Assembly (NCBI GenBank): GCA_038503065.1
Contig: JBCAMK010000021.1
Location: forward strand, 124,001-188,000
DNA from: Paragyromitra xinjiangensis
Taxonomy: Eukaryota > Ascomycota > Pezizomycetes > Pezizales > Discinaceae
Length of the DNA: 64,000 nt
Direction of reading: 5' to 3'
Shown: positions 11,502 to 23,289 of the stretch, piece by piece
How the letters are laid out: the number at the start of each line of letters is the position of its first letter
Numbering within the stretch: position 1 is the first letter of the stretch
The notes under the pieces: model-generated
Seen by the model: only the letters and a program-made list of their open reading frames with translations
Databases searched by the model: none
What the model was told of the DNA's origin: nothing
Translations under genes and position numbers: made by a program

Positions 11502-13861
11502 CCATATATATGGGGTGCTAAATAGGTCAAAACTTGAATTTACCGCTGGTGGTAAATTTAGGTGGCGATATGCTGGATTTTAGCGCAATCAATACTCGGC
11601 GCTTGTACTGGGTTCAGTGCTTAAGCTTGATACCCAACTAGTGAATTAATTTACCACCGGTGGTCTAACAGAAAATAATATACTGCCGATGGTCAAATAG
11701 AGGAATAAATATCGGCGGCTAAATTAGGAAGTTCATATCCCTGGCGGCCGCGGTACTAAGTGACTGCGCAAAAAACGGTTTGGGCCGAGTTCCACGAGTC
11801 AAGCCCATTACGGAACTAAACGAACCGCGTCGGTAGAGATTTTTTCTGAGCTCTAATAGGTCTCTTGAGAACTAATTTTATGGCTGCCGGCCGCGGGACC
11901 ATACATTCCTAACGAATCACGTGTAGTTGCTCTAGATAGTGCTCAGTTCAAGTAGGTAGACTTGAGTTAATTAGTCACAACCTTGATCGCGATTTGTACC
12001 TAGAGCTGGTCGAGGTACCGGCCGGTCTGGCTCGGAGATTGATTGACCGCAAATCGACCCTAGGGCATACCACCTAAGACCGACCAGCGATGCGTTGTGG
12101 CAAAAGCAGCTAGAAACTTAATTATGTGCCCAATACTGAGGTTAATAAAATATCAATTCTTCTAGTAAACCACTTTGCCTCCTCAGGATATGAAAATAGC
12201 ACGTAACCTGCTTCCGGTTTAACTAATATGAGCCATCTGAAAAATTCTTTTATAGGATTCCAATCCTAGCTCCACACCGAAAAGATATCTGAGGATCCAT
12301 TGAAACTCAAGCTCATCCCTCGTTTACTCTTGCAGGGTGTAGTAGATAGCCCCACAGACGAAACAAATCTAAACCGCAGCTGCACCCGATTAAATGTTGG
12401 GGGGTTATCTGACTTCATCCCAGCTAATATCGAGTGACTCGTTATGGCCAAACCCATCGTAATGCTGGAGGGTATGAAGGCACGTTAGTCGCAGGATGGA
12501 TTTCTCTCAAGAGCACATTTCCGAGGGGCTATCCCCCACCTTGCACTCGTGCTCTAGAGCGAGATGAGTGGCTTCGAAGACAGCGTGTTCTACCATAAAA
12601 GGGGGAGGGGCAATGCACTTTCGAAATATGAAGGATAGTGGCTCGATAATTGCCCACTACCAGCCTACTAGATCAAGACGTATTTACGGAGCGATACCGC
12701 AATAACACAGCGAAGCATCGATGTAAATATTCTTGGTATAAGAATAACCGCGTTGTAAGCATAGGAATTGATAGTTCCATTTCTCTTTTCACATAGGAGC
12801 AAGCTTAGCACTAACATGATATCGACACAGGTATATATGCAATTTCCGTTCTTGAACACACTCATATCAAGATTCCACTGTATTCTCTGAACCCAAAGTA
12901 CGAAGTCTATCAAACCCAATTACGCAAGCAGGAGAGTACTATTACCGGAGGGCCAAGGCCAGCGCGATTGTAGATCTCGTGTCCCCGCATGGGCCGTTCG
13001 GATGTCGTTGCGCTTCTCGAACAAGATCCGCCCCCGGAGAAAGTGACACATGCCTTACCAACAAACCGATGTCAAATATCACTGGTTACGCTCACTCCAT
13101 ATAAGATAAGATGAAGAAGCACCTTCTAAATTGATCAAGATTTATCCCGCTAGAATTTTCCAAACATACTGGTGAGTTTTTATTGTATAAAGGTTCTGAT
13201 GACCTTGTCTCCGCGGAAATGAAGTCATCCCTAACGTTCCGGTAAACGGCAAGGTTTCCTCCAATGAGGGGGATAGGTTGTGAGGCGTGTGCTTAAAGAA
13301 AGTAAGAAAAATTAGAATGTGTAAGTGCGAGCCGATCAACGAATCCACCTACGGAGCTAGATGAGGGCGAATCAAGATTTGCTATCAGCAAGGCATGTTA
13401 TAGCTCTTGCTTGGCCATGGAGTGTAACCGCCGAAAAGGAGCCAGCTTAGGGTTTAAGGTGGTTTGTTGACCCCCAATGCTCAGTTGAGTACGGAACTGT
13501 TGCAAGGAAGTAGTTTACCAGAGAATAATAAGAGATTAGAGGCCAATACACTTCTGATACATATTTGCTAGGCTATGAGCCAGTAGCTGGCTATGGTTCT
13601 TATTTGTATCCCCACAATAAACGATTCGCCGCTAGCCAACTACCAGCAACCTTTTTTGCGCTAAAACGAACATCTCAACAAGGAAGGTCATCTAGTACCT
13701 GAAGCTATAAATTTAAGGTGTTGGCTCGGGTGTAACGGTATCAAGATCTTCCCGAAAAGTCGATAAATCTCCACCTCCAACGTTATTAGCCAAGTGGCGC
13801 CGATCCCGAGTCCATGTTCACGTTACCGGGATGAAACGGCGCCTGCGAGAGCTCCACGAGT
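11502..13861. other. Gene-free accessory sequence
   Basis: About 2.4 kb without a supportable gene. The ORFs at 12266-12919 and 13142-13348 are short and show no domain. Imperfect repeats of a CCACCGGTGGT/ACCGCTGGTGGT kind occur near 11540-11700. The right boundary is the GGTTAG target duplication of the next element. Confidence 0.5.
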
Positions 13862-15029
13862 GGTTAGTACGGGGGCACGTAGCTACCAAAGTCTAATCTG
13901 CGATTTGGCAGCAACCGAGCTCTCAGCACAGCGCAACCACAACTGCGCGCCCACAAATAAAGAGATGTATGAAAATAATTTCGCTTTACTAGCTGTCTTA
14001 GGGAATAGATTATTTATATATAGATGAAAAAATTCCACATATGTTCTATTTATCTGCCTGGTCATCCTGCAGTCCCCTAATTGCACCAGCACTGTATGCT
14101 GCTAGTCAACTTGACTGCATGAAATAGAGCTAAAAACCCTACATGCCTAGCATAATCCAACACCAATGCATTACTAGTAGATAAATGTGCACGATAAGAG
14201 TAAAGCTAGAGTACAACAATAGGTGTCCTTATACTAAAAAGATAGGGTACAAGTGGGTATCCACGGCAGTTGACTACTAAACAGTGAACAACAAATACTA
14301 TAACAGCATAGTATCTTGTATTCTTCTCCCAACACCTTTGCTATTTTCTTGTACCTTGCTACCTCATCTGTTACCTCATTATCTACCCTCACTACCTATC
14401 CACCTCACTACCTACTTATCTCATCAAAAATCACTTGATTTATCATCATATCTATCCTCATGACATGTCAAAATTCCATGTTTCCAAACATATTCATCAG
14501 ACAAATACTTGATATACAGTCATTATATCGAGGAGAATAAAACCATCCAAGAGACTTTAAATATGTTACAGTTCTTTGGACTGAAGTGTTCTCGCTACTT
14601 TAATGAATAGAATGAAAGAATGGGGTTTTACCAAAAATAAGCAATCAGAGGATACACCATCACTACGATAGAGTTGGCGTACTTATTTTGGGTAAGATGT
14701 TTAAATGATACAAAGATTTTAAGGGTAAATATGATTTAACTTATTGATTATTGATGGAATAAAGCTAATATCATTAAGATTTTACAAAGCTATGGATACC
14801 AAATAACAACGTCGTTTGGTACTTATTCTAAAATCTATGGGGATGTTTAGACAGCAATCTTGAGAGAATATTAATGAAGAAGCTGATTGGAAGCTTCAAA
14901 AAGTAATTGAAGCAGAATTAGAAAAAGGAAATATTACATTATCAGTGACGAATTGTATGGGTTCATTTACGAAACATGGGTATTCTTGCATCACAGTAAG
15001 CTTCTTCATTTTAATGATTTTAAGTATCA

Positions 15030-15550
15030 TGTAACGGCCACGCCTTCGCGATAATATGACTGAACAAGATAATATGGCGGTAGTGTTCGCGTGACATGTG
15101 TTACTCAAGCGTCAATCGAACTCGTGTTTCAACTCACTTCGTCGTTGTGCTTTAGTGTAGACATTATACAAGTGTTGTTATAGTTGAGAAGAGGCTTCGA
15201 TTTATAACTTAAGATTGCGTACGAACTAAACTAACTATCTACTCGACCTCTTATATGAGGTCGATACATGACTTTTTATACTCCTACTACGCAATACCAT
15301 CGTAGTCTCTGACGCGTACATTAGCATGATGTGATGCCACGCAAGCTATTGCGTAGTCATGACCAAGATATGATGTCATAAGAAATCCAACTGCGTAATA
15401 CATTGCGCGTCCCCTCGTCATGATCTTCATGACGCAATACATGATGTAGTTTCTCTCTTCATTAGTTCCTCGTGATGTAGTTTCTCCCTCCATTAGTTCC
15501 TTTCGTGATGTAATCGAAATGAATGAAGGTCTCGATAGAGGTTCGTGACA
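15030..15550. mobile_element. Solo LTR (521 bp) with 5-bp target duplication
   Basis: The sequence starts TGTAACGGCC, ends TTCGTGACA (TG...CA ends) and is flanked by the direct repeat TATCA (15025-15029 and 15551-15555). No gag or pol sequence is present, so it is a solo LTR left by LTR-LTR recombination of a retrotransposon. It lies in the intron of the element-1 integrase gene; the undisturbed intron (GTAAGA...ATAG) is seen in the copy in element 2. Confidence 0.85.
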
Positions 15551-15862
15551 TATCAATGTTAACTTAAATTAGTGAGTGCATCAGAAGAGCCTTAAAAGTT
15601 GTGGACCCAGTGGGAGTTGAGAATTGTTGGAAAGGAGTTAATCGACATCATACACAGTTCACATGTCCTGGCTCCAATTGGTGTTGGTCTATCGATGGTC
15701 ACCTCAAACTACAGATGTTTGGAATTGAGATATATGCAGCCATTGATGCCTATTCTCGCTACATAACATGGTTTTATTGTGGAGTATCTGCGAAAACTGG
15801 TATCAGTGTTCTGAGTCAGTTTTTAGAAGTAGCGAAAGTTCAAAACTGTATACCTCTTCATA

Positions 15863-18076
15863 ACGTCTTTGACTGGCTAACCGCCCGTGACTGGGAAACC
15901 GATCGGCTCGGCGCCAAGATTCCGGAACTGAAGGGGGGGAAGGAAGCGGGGTAGTAGGAGAGTAAACCACCAACAACACACATCACGATGGGTCGCCTCA
16001 AGGGAAGACAGTTAGAAGAGCGTGAGGAACACATAAAATTAGCCATGGAACACTACAATACTGCAAGGGACCCATCACTGAGACAGTCTGCCGAGAAATT
16101 TGGTATCACTCTTCTACGCGAGGGATCGCCTGAGGGCTCAAAATCGCCGAGAAAGCCATCGCAGACAACAGTTACTCACAGAGTACGAAGAAAAATCAAT
16201 TGTACAATGGTGTCAACGCATGGATGACTGGGGGTTTCCGCTCAAACTGGGGCTAGTGAAGGAGATGGCTGCATACCTTGTCAAAAAGCGGCATCGCGGG
16301 CATAAGTTAGGGGTACATTGGCTAGGGCGGTTCTTAGACCGCAATCCAGAGCTACAGTCACGTTTCACGACGCGTTTGGAGCGGCAGCGTGCATACGCGG
16401 ATAACCCATTGCTACTAAAAGACTATTTCGAGAAGGTATGTAGTATACTCATTATATCAACACATAACTGACATATATATTAGCTGCGTCACGTTATATG
16501 TCAGTATAACATACTCCCGAAGAACACATACAATATGGACGAAAAGGGGTTTATGATGGGGATTGCCTCTAAGTGTAAGGTAATCTGCAGGAGGGGGCGC
16601 AAAAATCCACGACTTACGCATAGCGGCAACCGCGAATGGGTGACAGTAATTGAAGGTGTATCTGCTGTGGGCATAGCATTACCCCCTATGGTAATCAATC
16701 AAGGGGCTGGACATTATAAGGGATGGTATGCGGGGGTAACCGCCGAGGATATGGCTACTTTCAGTTATTCTCCCAAGGGGTGGACTGACACCTTCCTTAG
16801 TATGGAGTGGCTGACTAAAAATTTTGAAAAATATACTGCCGAGGAGTAAGTTACAACCCCTGCGGCTTAAACTAATGTAATATACTAATATAAGTTATAG
16901 AGCGGCTGGAGAATGGCGGCTGCTTATTTTGGATGGCCATGTATCTCATGTCACTTGGGAGTTTTTCGATTATTGCTTGGCGCATAAAATCGTCCCCTTT
17001 TGTCTACCCCCCCACTCTACCCACCTCCTACAACCCCTGGATGTGGGTCTATTTAGCCCCCTGCAGCGTCACTATAGTAATGCACTAGATCAACATATGG
17101 ATAGTGGAGATTTGGGGATAAACAAGGGTCAATTTTTGCGGTCAGTGCACCCCCCCTTATCACCACATTTTAATTCTAATCAAATTATTAGATTACTTTT
17201 CCCTGCCCGGCGGCTTGCATACACCCAGTCAAACATCCTAGCTGCATGGAAGGAGGCTGGAATATGGCCTTACAATCCCCGCCAGGTCTTAAACCCGCCG
17301 CCTGCCAAGCCCAAGATGTCATTTACTGTTTCCACCCCCCGCACAAGCCGCATGGCTAGGTCTACCACCAAAGAGGCCTTAGCTTTAATTAAAGGTGTCT
17401 CAGAAAGCGCATGCAAGTTACGCACACTAATAGAGCGGCTTGATAAAGGCTTGCAGCAATCTATTACCGAAAAGGAAATTGGCGATCATATACACCAAAA
17501 ATTCCGGGAATCTGCAGCTAAAAAGGTCCATGCCAATTTTTGTGACAGAAAGCGAACTGCACAGAAATTTAGAGTGATTACTACGAAGATGTCATAAGGC
17601 TGAGTGAGGCCAGAGAGTGTGCCGATGCCGAAAAGCTAAGGCAGCTTATAGGGAAGAAAAGAAAAAATTGAAGGAACTGCAAGGGCCTCCCAAACCTAAA
17701 GGCAGGGGCAGGGGTAAAAAAACCGTAGCTATATCTGAGAGTATTATTGTACATAGTATTGAGCCAGAAAATGCGGCTAGTGTGGAGGGGGTAGAGGGGG
17801 TGGAGGAGGCTGAGGAGGAGTGGCCAGATATAGATGACTTATATGTGCCACCTGTGGATTCTACACCACTCCCAAGCCGCAAAAAGGCTAACAAGGTTTG
17901 GGAAAAAGCTCAAAAGGATCGATAGATGGAGGATAATGTATTTAGTTTTTATTCGGAGAGATTATCTTCATAGGGCTACTATCGGGAGCCTTTTTTGTAG
18001 AGGCGCTCGCTGAGGCTCACGTTGCTACGCAGCCGATCGGTTTCCCAGTCACGGGCGGTTAGCCAGTCAAAGACGT
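15863..18076. mobile_element. Fot1/pogo-type DNA transposon (2214 bp)
   Basis: Perfect 46-bp terminal inverted repeats start ACGTCTTTGACTGGCTAACC, with a TA duplication at 15861-15862 and 18077-18078. The interior encodes a pogo-family transposase (listed separately). The element splits the integrase core of TIR element 1 exactly between PLH and IRADRG, so it is younger than that element. The identical terminal repeats suggest recent movement. Confidence 0.93.
15988..17925 (+). pseudogene. Pogo/Fot1-family transposase, frameshifted
   Basis: The order is as in Fot1/pogo proteins. An N-terminal psq-type HTH starts at 15988 (SLRQSAEKFGI). A CENP-B-type DNA-binding region follows (KEMAAYLVKKRH, WLGRFLDRNPEL) and then a DDE_1 core with YNMDEKG, LLILDGHVSH and LLQPLDVGLF supplying three acidic residues. 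GT-AG introns fit at 16437-16482 and 16850-16898. A one-base frameshift around 16105-16115 separates the first HTH from the CENP-B region. Further shifts around 17575-17640 break the basic C-terminal tail, which continues in another frame to 17925. The catalytic core itself looks intact. The protein would act on the 46-bp ends of its own element. Confidence 0.85.
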
Positions 18077-19586
18077 TATACGAGCAGATAGAGGTACTGA
18101 AACTATGATGATTGCTGAATCATTTTGGAGCTTTCATAGAGTAGAAAGTCCTGATGTGACTTTCCCAGAGGTATTCTGGTATGGAACTTCTACACGAAAT
18201 GTCAGAATTGAGAGCTGGTGGGGGCAGTTAACTAAAGGAGCAACAATTGAATGGAAGGTAAGATTGTCACACCCTGCGATTAGAAGAAATAGTTTATCTA
18301 ATAAATATATAGAGGCATTTTCGAAAGCTGCAACAAGACAATCTTTTTCATGAGGATAGTATGGAAGATACTATCAGTCTTTTATACACATATCTCCCTC
18401 TATTACGAGCAAAATTGCATATCTTTGTTGAGAGATGGAACAACCATAAAATCAGGAAGCAAAGCAATTGACCAAATCTTCCAACTGGTGAACCATTCTA
18501 CAACTACAGTTTCCCGACAACATATCAAATTATGGTCAACCACCGTCATTGGAAAGAATTAGTGAAATTAAGGCACAAAAGTTGCAAAATATAGATACTT
18601 GGAGAGTTATATGGGGTATGTATCTAACACTTACTCAAAAAATATAATTTACTGATGTTAAAGATCATAATATATACCTACCAGACACTACGATGGCTTA
18701 CTGTCATGCTTTACTAGTTTAAGTGGCTTTCCTATTAATATTAGTTATGAAGATTGTATGCCCGATGGTCAGAAATCTCATTTTGCTATGTATTGCTTTT
18801 TGAGAATTCATGTGCGAAGGCATGTCAGTAAAGGAAATCAAAATCCTGTACTTTCGCTTCTTCCTAAACCCAAAGAACACAAACCTAGTGTTAAGAAAAG
18901 AAAGAGACAGCAATCAATTGTAGAGGTCGAGGCAGAGTTTTATGGGGAAGAAGAAGGTGATGTAACAACTGATGAAAGTGGGGCAGAGAGGGATTCTGAT
19001 AGTGAATAAGGCTCAAGTTTTGGTAGAATAGGATGACCTATAATATATTAAGTCTTTATGTGAGATATTTCTCTAGGTACAATTAATCTATTTCCTGAAG
19101 CCTCTAGTAAAGCGAAATTATTTTCATACATCTCTTGGGCGCGCAGTTGTGGTTGCTGCGCTGCGCTGAGAGTTCGGTTGCTGCCAAACCGCAGATTAGA
19201 CTTTGGTAGCTACGTGCCCCCGTAGGTTAGGAACGTTCCTGCCCTACGGCGGCTCATAGCTACCAAAGTCCGATCTGAAGATTTGGCTGTAGCAACCGCT
19301 TAGCGACCCAGTACAACATGTAGCTCTGTAACCGAGGATACATAAATATATTTTCGCTTTACTAGCTATGTTAGGGAGTAGATTAAATATATGCTAGAGA
19401 TAAATATTATTATGGGGTTTAAACATTTTACTGGTCATGCTGGGGGGGTCAATAGTTGTGAGCTTTTCCCTAGTAGCGATGATTTTTTCTGTTCTTCACA
19501 ACCCCGCACACATCCACTCGCACATCCACTCGCGCAACCAAAACCCCCCACAACCTCTCGCGCAACCACACTCGCGCAACCACACA

Positions 19587-20485
19587 ATGCCTGAAGGAAT
19601 CACATACTATGACATGCAGCGGATGATAGCTGCCCAAGTTCCAGCAGGCATCTACACCTTAGATGTTCATGAACAATGGTTCAGAGCCAACACTAGCCAA
19701 ATCCCAACCCTGCGAGATGGGGAACAACTAGAGGAATATGCCTATGACAAGAAGGAGTTTTTTTTCCAGGGCTCCGATGTCCAATTCTATGGTAAAGCAA
19801 TGGGAATTCCTCTTGCTGATGGGATTTGGTTGAGAGTACATTTCCTTCTACATGGTCATGGTTTACCATGCACTAGACATGAGTACGATACTATTATCAA
19901 AGCATGGAAAGAGGAGGATGATTCTAGCAAGCATACATTTATTCTTGCTGCAATTGTAGGCCCTGAGATGTGTGTTATTTTGGTTGATAGGTATGCACTC
20001 TCACTCCTTTTCCCTCGACTATATACTAACAAGTTACTAGGAATAAACTCACCACCATTACTCCTGTTTTTATCAGAACCAATGTCTGGTACGATACCAC
20101 TTTGGCACCATGCCCAATTCAACACCCCGATGCCTTTGAAAGGAACCTATTTTCCTCTTTACCCTCTCTTACCAAGCGTACTGGTGGGATATATAAAGAG
20201 ATGACAGATTCTTCAAAGAATACACTCTGGAATGGCATTGGAACCAGCCATGCAGTAGAAATTCTCCATCGAGCCTTTATACACCCTGAGCACCGTACCA
20301 AGGATGTTTTTGGCAATTTCCAGCTAAGAAAAAGCCTCCTTTCAGCTATTCGGACCTTTTTTGAGATTGCAAAATCATCAGAATACTGTCAAAGAGTTCC
20401 TGCTGGCTCCACCTCCAATCGAGCCTTTGATTTTTCTGAGGCAGTTACCCGTTACATCAACTCTCAGTTCACCAAAGCCTACTGA
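19587..20485 (+). CDS. Element-2 accessory protein A, unrecognised (282 aa)
   Basis: Start ATG at 19587 (MPEGITYYDMQRMIAAQVPA). Exon 1 runs to 19990, a 50-bp intron spans 19991-20040 (GTATGC...CTAAC...CTAG), and exon 2 is 20041-20485. The joined frame gives ILVDR/NKLTTITPVFIRTN. The protein is globular, not repetitive, with no signal peptide or obvious membrane segment and no motif I recognise. The C-terminal part contains NRAFDFSEAVTRYINSQF. Its placement just inside the left terminal repeat, with intact frame and clean splicing, argues that it is or was a functional gene of the element. It may be the 5' part of a longer gene whose next exon is the AT-hook segment at 22670. Confidence 0.7.
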
Positions 20486-20489
20486 AAGC

Positions 20490-20929
20490 CTCATACACAT
20501 CAGTAAAAATAATTAACGCCTCCAGGAGCATGGGCACGTCTCCCGGGGAGGCAATATCCTCCAGGTGCTCCGTGCGCTCCCAGGGCGCCTGGAGGCACGA
20601 GCGCCCGACCTGCATCTCCCGGAGGATATGGCTTCTCCCGTGATATGCTGTATCCTCCATGAGCCAAAGGCACGATGCCACACCTCCACCCCGCTCCTGG
20701 ACCTCAACTCCACTGCCAGAGACTCCCTGAATCGCAGACTATTGGATCTCGCTTAGGGACTTAGAAGAATTTCTTTCAACTCCCCGTTGCTGCCCCAACC
20801 CACCCAGGCCGCCCACCCCCTATCCACACACCCCTTTTAACCCCCTTTGCGACGCCCATGCCTCCTCTCCTCCATCTCCAAGATCAACGTGTTTTGTATA
20901 GTAGCTAACTTTGAATAGGCCCATCACTC
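20490..20929. other. GC-rich CTCC/GGAG-rich segment before minisatellite
   Basis: Sequence rich in CTCCAGG/CCTGGAG-type words, resembling the segment 22430-22620 on the other side of the minisatellite. Together the two may mark the borders of an inserted repeat block. No gene was seen. Confidence 0.4.
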
Positions 20930-22260
20930 CCCTTGCTGAATCCACTACTTCCGATCCTCCGAAACCACTGCTGAATAGACTCCGGATCGACTCCTGAATA
21001 GACTCCGAATCGGCTGTTTCTGAGCCTCCGAATTGACTGCTGAATAGACTCCGAATCCCGTGCTTTCCTGCCTCCGAATTGACTCCTGAATCCACTCCTT
21101 AATCGACTCCGAATCCACTGCTGAATGGACTCCTGAATAGACTCCGAATTGACTCCGAATCCACTGCTGAATAGACTCCTGAATAGACTCCGAATCCTGC
21201 TGAATTGGCTGCTGGATTGACCGCTGAATAGACTCCGAATCCACTGCTGAATTCACTCCCGAATTGACTCCTAAATAGACTCCGAATCCCGTGCCTTCCT
21301 GCCTCCGAATTGACTCCTGAACAGACTCCGAATCAGCTGTTTCTAAGCCTCCGAATCCTGCTGAATTGACTGCTGAATTGACTGCTGAATAGACTCTGAA
21401 TCGGCTCCCGAATTGACTCTGAATAGGCTGTTTCCGAGCCTCCGAATCCACTGCTGAATTGACTGCTGAATTGACTCCTGAATAGACTCCGAATTGACTG
21501 CTGAATAGGCTCCAAATCAGCTGTTTCCGAGCCTCCAAATCCTGCTGAATTGACTGCCGAATTGACTCCTGAATAGACTCCGAATTGACTCCGAATCCAC
21601 TGCTGAATTGACTGCTGAATATGCTCCAAATCAGCTGTTTCCGAGCCTCCAAATCCTGCTGAATTGACTGCCGAATTGACTCCTGAATAGACTCCTAATC
21701 GGCTGTTTCTAAGCCTCCGAATCCCGTGCTTTCCTGCCTCTGAATAGGCTGTTTCCGAGCCTCCGAATCCACTGCTGAATTGACTGCCGAATCGACTCCT
21801 GAATAGACTCCGAATCGGCTGTTTCTGAGCCTCCGAATCCACTCCCGAACCTCCTCCCAAGCATCCTCCGAAGCAGCAGCTTGCTTGCCTCCGAATCCAC
21901 TGCTGAATTGACTCCTGAATAGACTCCGAATCGGCTGTTTCTAAGCCTCCGAATCCACTGCCGAATAGACTCCTGAATAGACTCCGAATCGGCTGTTTCT
22001 GAGCCTCCGAATCCACTGCTGAATAGACTGCTGAATAGACTCCGAATCGGCTGTTTCTAAGGCTCCGAATCCTGCTGAATTGACTGCTGAATTGACTGCT
22101 GAATTGACTCCGAATCGACTCCTGAATTGATTGCTGAATTGACTCCTGAATAGACTCCGAATCGGCTGTTTCCAAGCCTCCGAATCCTGTGCTTTCCTGC
22201 CTCCGAATAGGCTGTTTCCGAGCCTCCGAATCGACTCCATGGCAAGCTCAGCAGCAGGCT
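20930..22260. repeat. Large 12-bp-period minisatellite
   Basis: About 1.3 kb of degenerate tandem units close to GACTSCTGAATW and GACTCCGAATCS, interspersed with a longer recurring block CGGCTGTTTCTGAGCCTCC. Because the period is a multiple of three, it yields long open frames on the minus strand made only of S, Q, I, E and G-rich repeats. These are not genes. It lies inside element 2 between protein A and the AT-hook exon. Confidence 0.9.
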
Positions 22261-22669
22261 CGGAATAGGAGGAGTGGGATGCAGTAGGGCAGGCAGGCAG
22301 GAGGATGCGGGGACTCGTTCGATGTATATAGATCCATTAGATAGTCAATAATAATATTCAAAATATTCTCCAAACTTGAGTGACAGCGTGACATCAGTGA
22401 ATTGAGAAGGGTGACAGGTGTAACTTATGCTTCTCCACAGCTCTCCATGGCGCTTTAGGAGTGCCTATATCGATCTCCTAGAGTCTCCTGGAGTGCTTGC
22501 TGCTCCTCCGTGTGCCTCCCTGAGGAGGTTGGTCGCGAATCGCTCCTCCAGGTAGGCACATATTCTCCACGGGTCTCCCAAGCCTCCCGGCGATCCCGAG
22601 CCTCCTGGAGCTCAGGGAGAAATTAATTCATTTTACTGATGCATTACTTTCTCTTTCAAATTATAACAG

Positions 22670-23153
22670 ACTCCAAAAAGCTGGCTTGTTGGCACCAGAT
22701 ATGGAGCCATTGGAGGAAGGATGGGAGGAGGATATGATAACGAGCACTGGAAATATGAAGAGAAAAAAGGTCCCCATTTATACCATACAGTTAAGGAGCA
22801 AGAAAAGGGAAGAGATGGATCCAGACTTGGACGGCAATGACATTAAGAACAAAGGCAAAGCCAAGTATACTTATACTTGTATTTTTCCTCAGTTCGGGGC
22901 AAAAAATGGTAGGATTCTTTCACTAGAAGAGGCTGAAAAGAAACAAGTTTTCTTGAATACAGATGGTAATAGGGCTGAGATTGGCATTGGAAGTTTCATG
23001 GATACGATTAAGGAAATTAAGTTAAGGAAGGAGTTAACTATAGCATCAAGTCATGTTGTATCTATTCAAACAGGGAAACGGGGTAGGCCAAGGGTCAGAA
23101 AAGTAAGTAAGTTGGATGTAAGGGAGGAAAACAAACGAGCAAAGTCAGCATAG
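22670..23153 (+). CDS. AT-hook-bearing 3' exon of an element-2 gene
   Basis: An open frame follows a good 3' splice site (pyrimidine-rich tract, AACAG at 22665-22669). It reads LQKAGLLAPDMEPLEEGWEE onward, is acidic first and then strongly basic, and ends near residue 160 with KRGRPRVRK, an AT-hook core (GRP flanked by basic residues), then a lysine-rich tail. No in-frame ATG lies near the beginning, so the start must be in an upstream exon. The nearest candidate is protein A, which would put the minisatellite in an intron. A role in binding AT-rich DNA, for instance the element's own ends, is an inference. Confidence 0.55.
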
Positions 23154-23289
23154 TTAATTAAAAGTTATGTTTAGTTAAAATTGAAAGATATATATAGTGT
23201 TAATGAGTGTATTGTAGTGTAGGCGAGTGTATTATGTATGATAGGAGTTGGGATATATATAGTATACTAGTAGGCAAGTGTTATGGGCA

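Larger units (their letters stand above)
14497..19009 (+). pseudogene. Integrase-like recombinase of element 1, decayed and interrupted
   Basis: The pieces match the copy at 23942-25761 in order. A frame-broken Clr5-like N-terminal region lies at 14497-14700, a middle block near 14830-14990, and the catalytic core at 15601-15860 (WSIDGHLKLQMFGIEIYAAI). The core resumes at 18079 with RADRGTET and RNVRIESWWG, then the C-terminal part, ending with an acidic tail at 19009. A solo LTR sits in the intron before the core. The Fot1 element interrupts the core between PLH and RADRG. Dropping that element and one TA makes the frame continuous across the site. The N-terminal stops and the stop after HKIRKQSN show that the gene was dead independently of the insertions. 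Confidence 0.85.
13868..19224. mobile_element. TIR element 1 with integrase-like gene, nested insertions; 6-bp TSD
   Basis: The termini are inverted repeats of about 120 bp. Both start TACGGGGGCACGTAGC and run with a few mismatches and small gaps through to TTTCGCTTTACTAG. The left end begins at 13868 and the right end closes at 19224. A direct repeat GGTTAG flanks it at 13862-13867 and 19225-19230. Inside is one decayed integrase-like gene on the plus strand. Removing the solo LTR (with its duplication) and the Fot1 element (with its TA) leaves about 2.6 kb. It is the compact relative of element 2, whose ends start TACGGCGGCTCATAGC and share the TAGCTACCAAAGTC block and a TTTCGCTTTACTAG subterminal block. 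Confidence 0.85.

Noticed and set aside
20945..22245. Several ORFs of 60-280 codons on the minus strand
   Set aside because: Produced by the 12-bp-period minisatellite; composition is purely repetitive and frames overlap each other.
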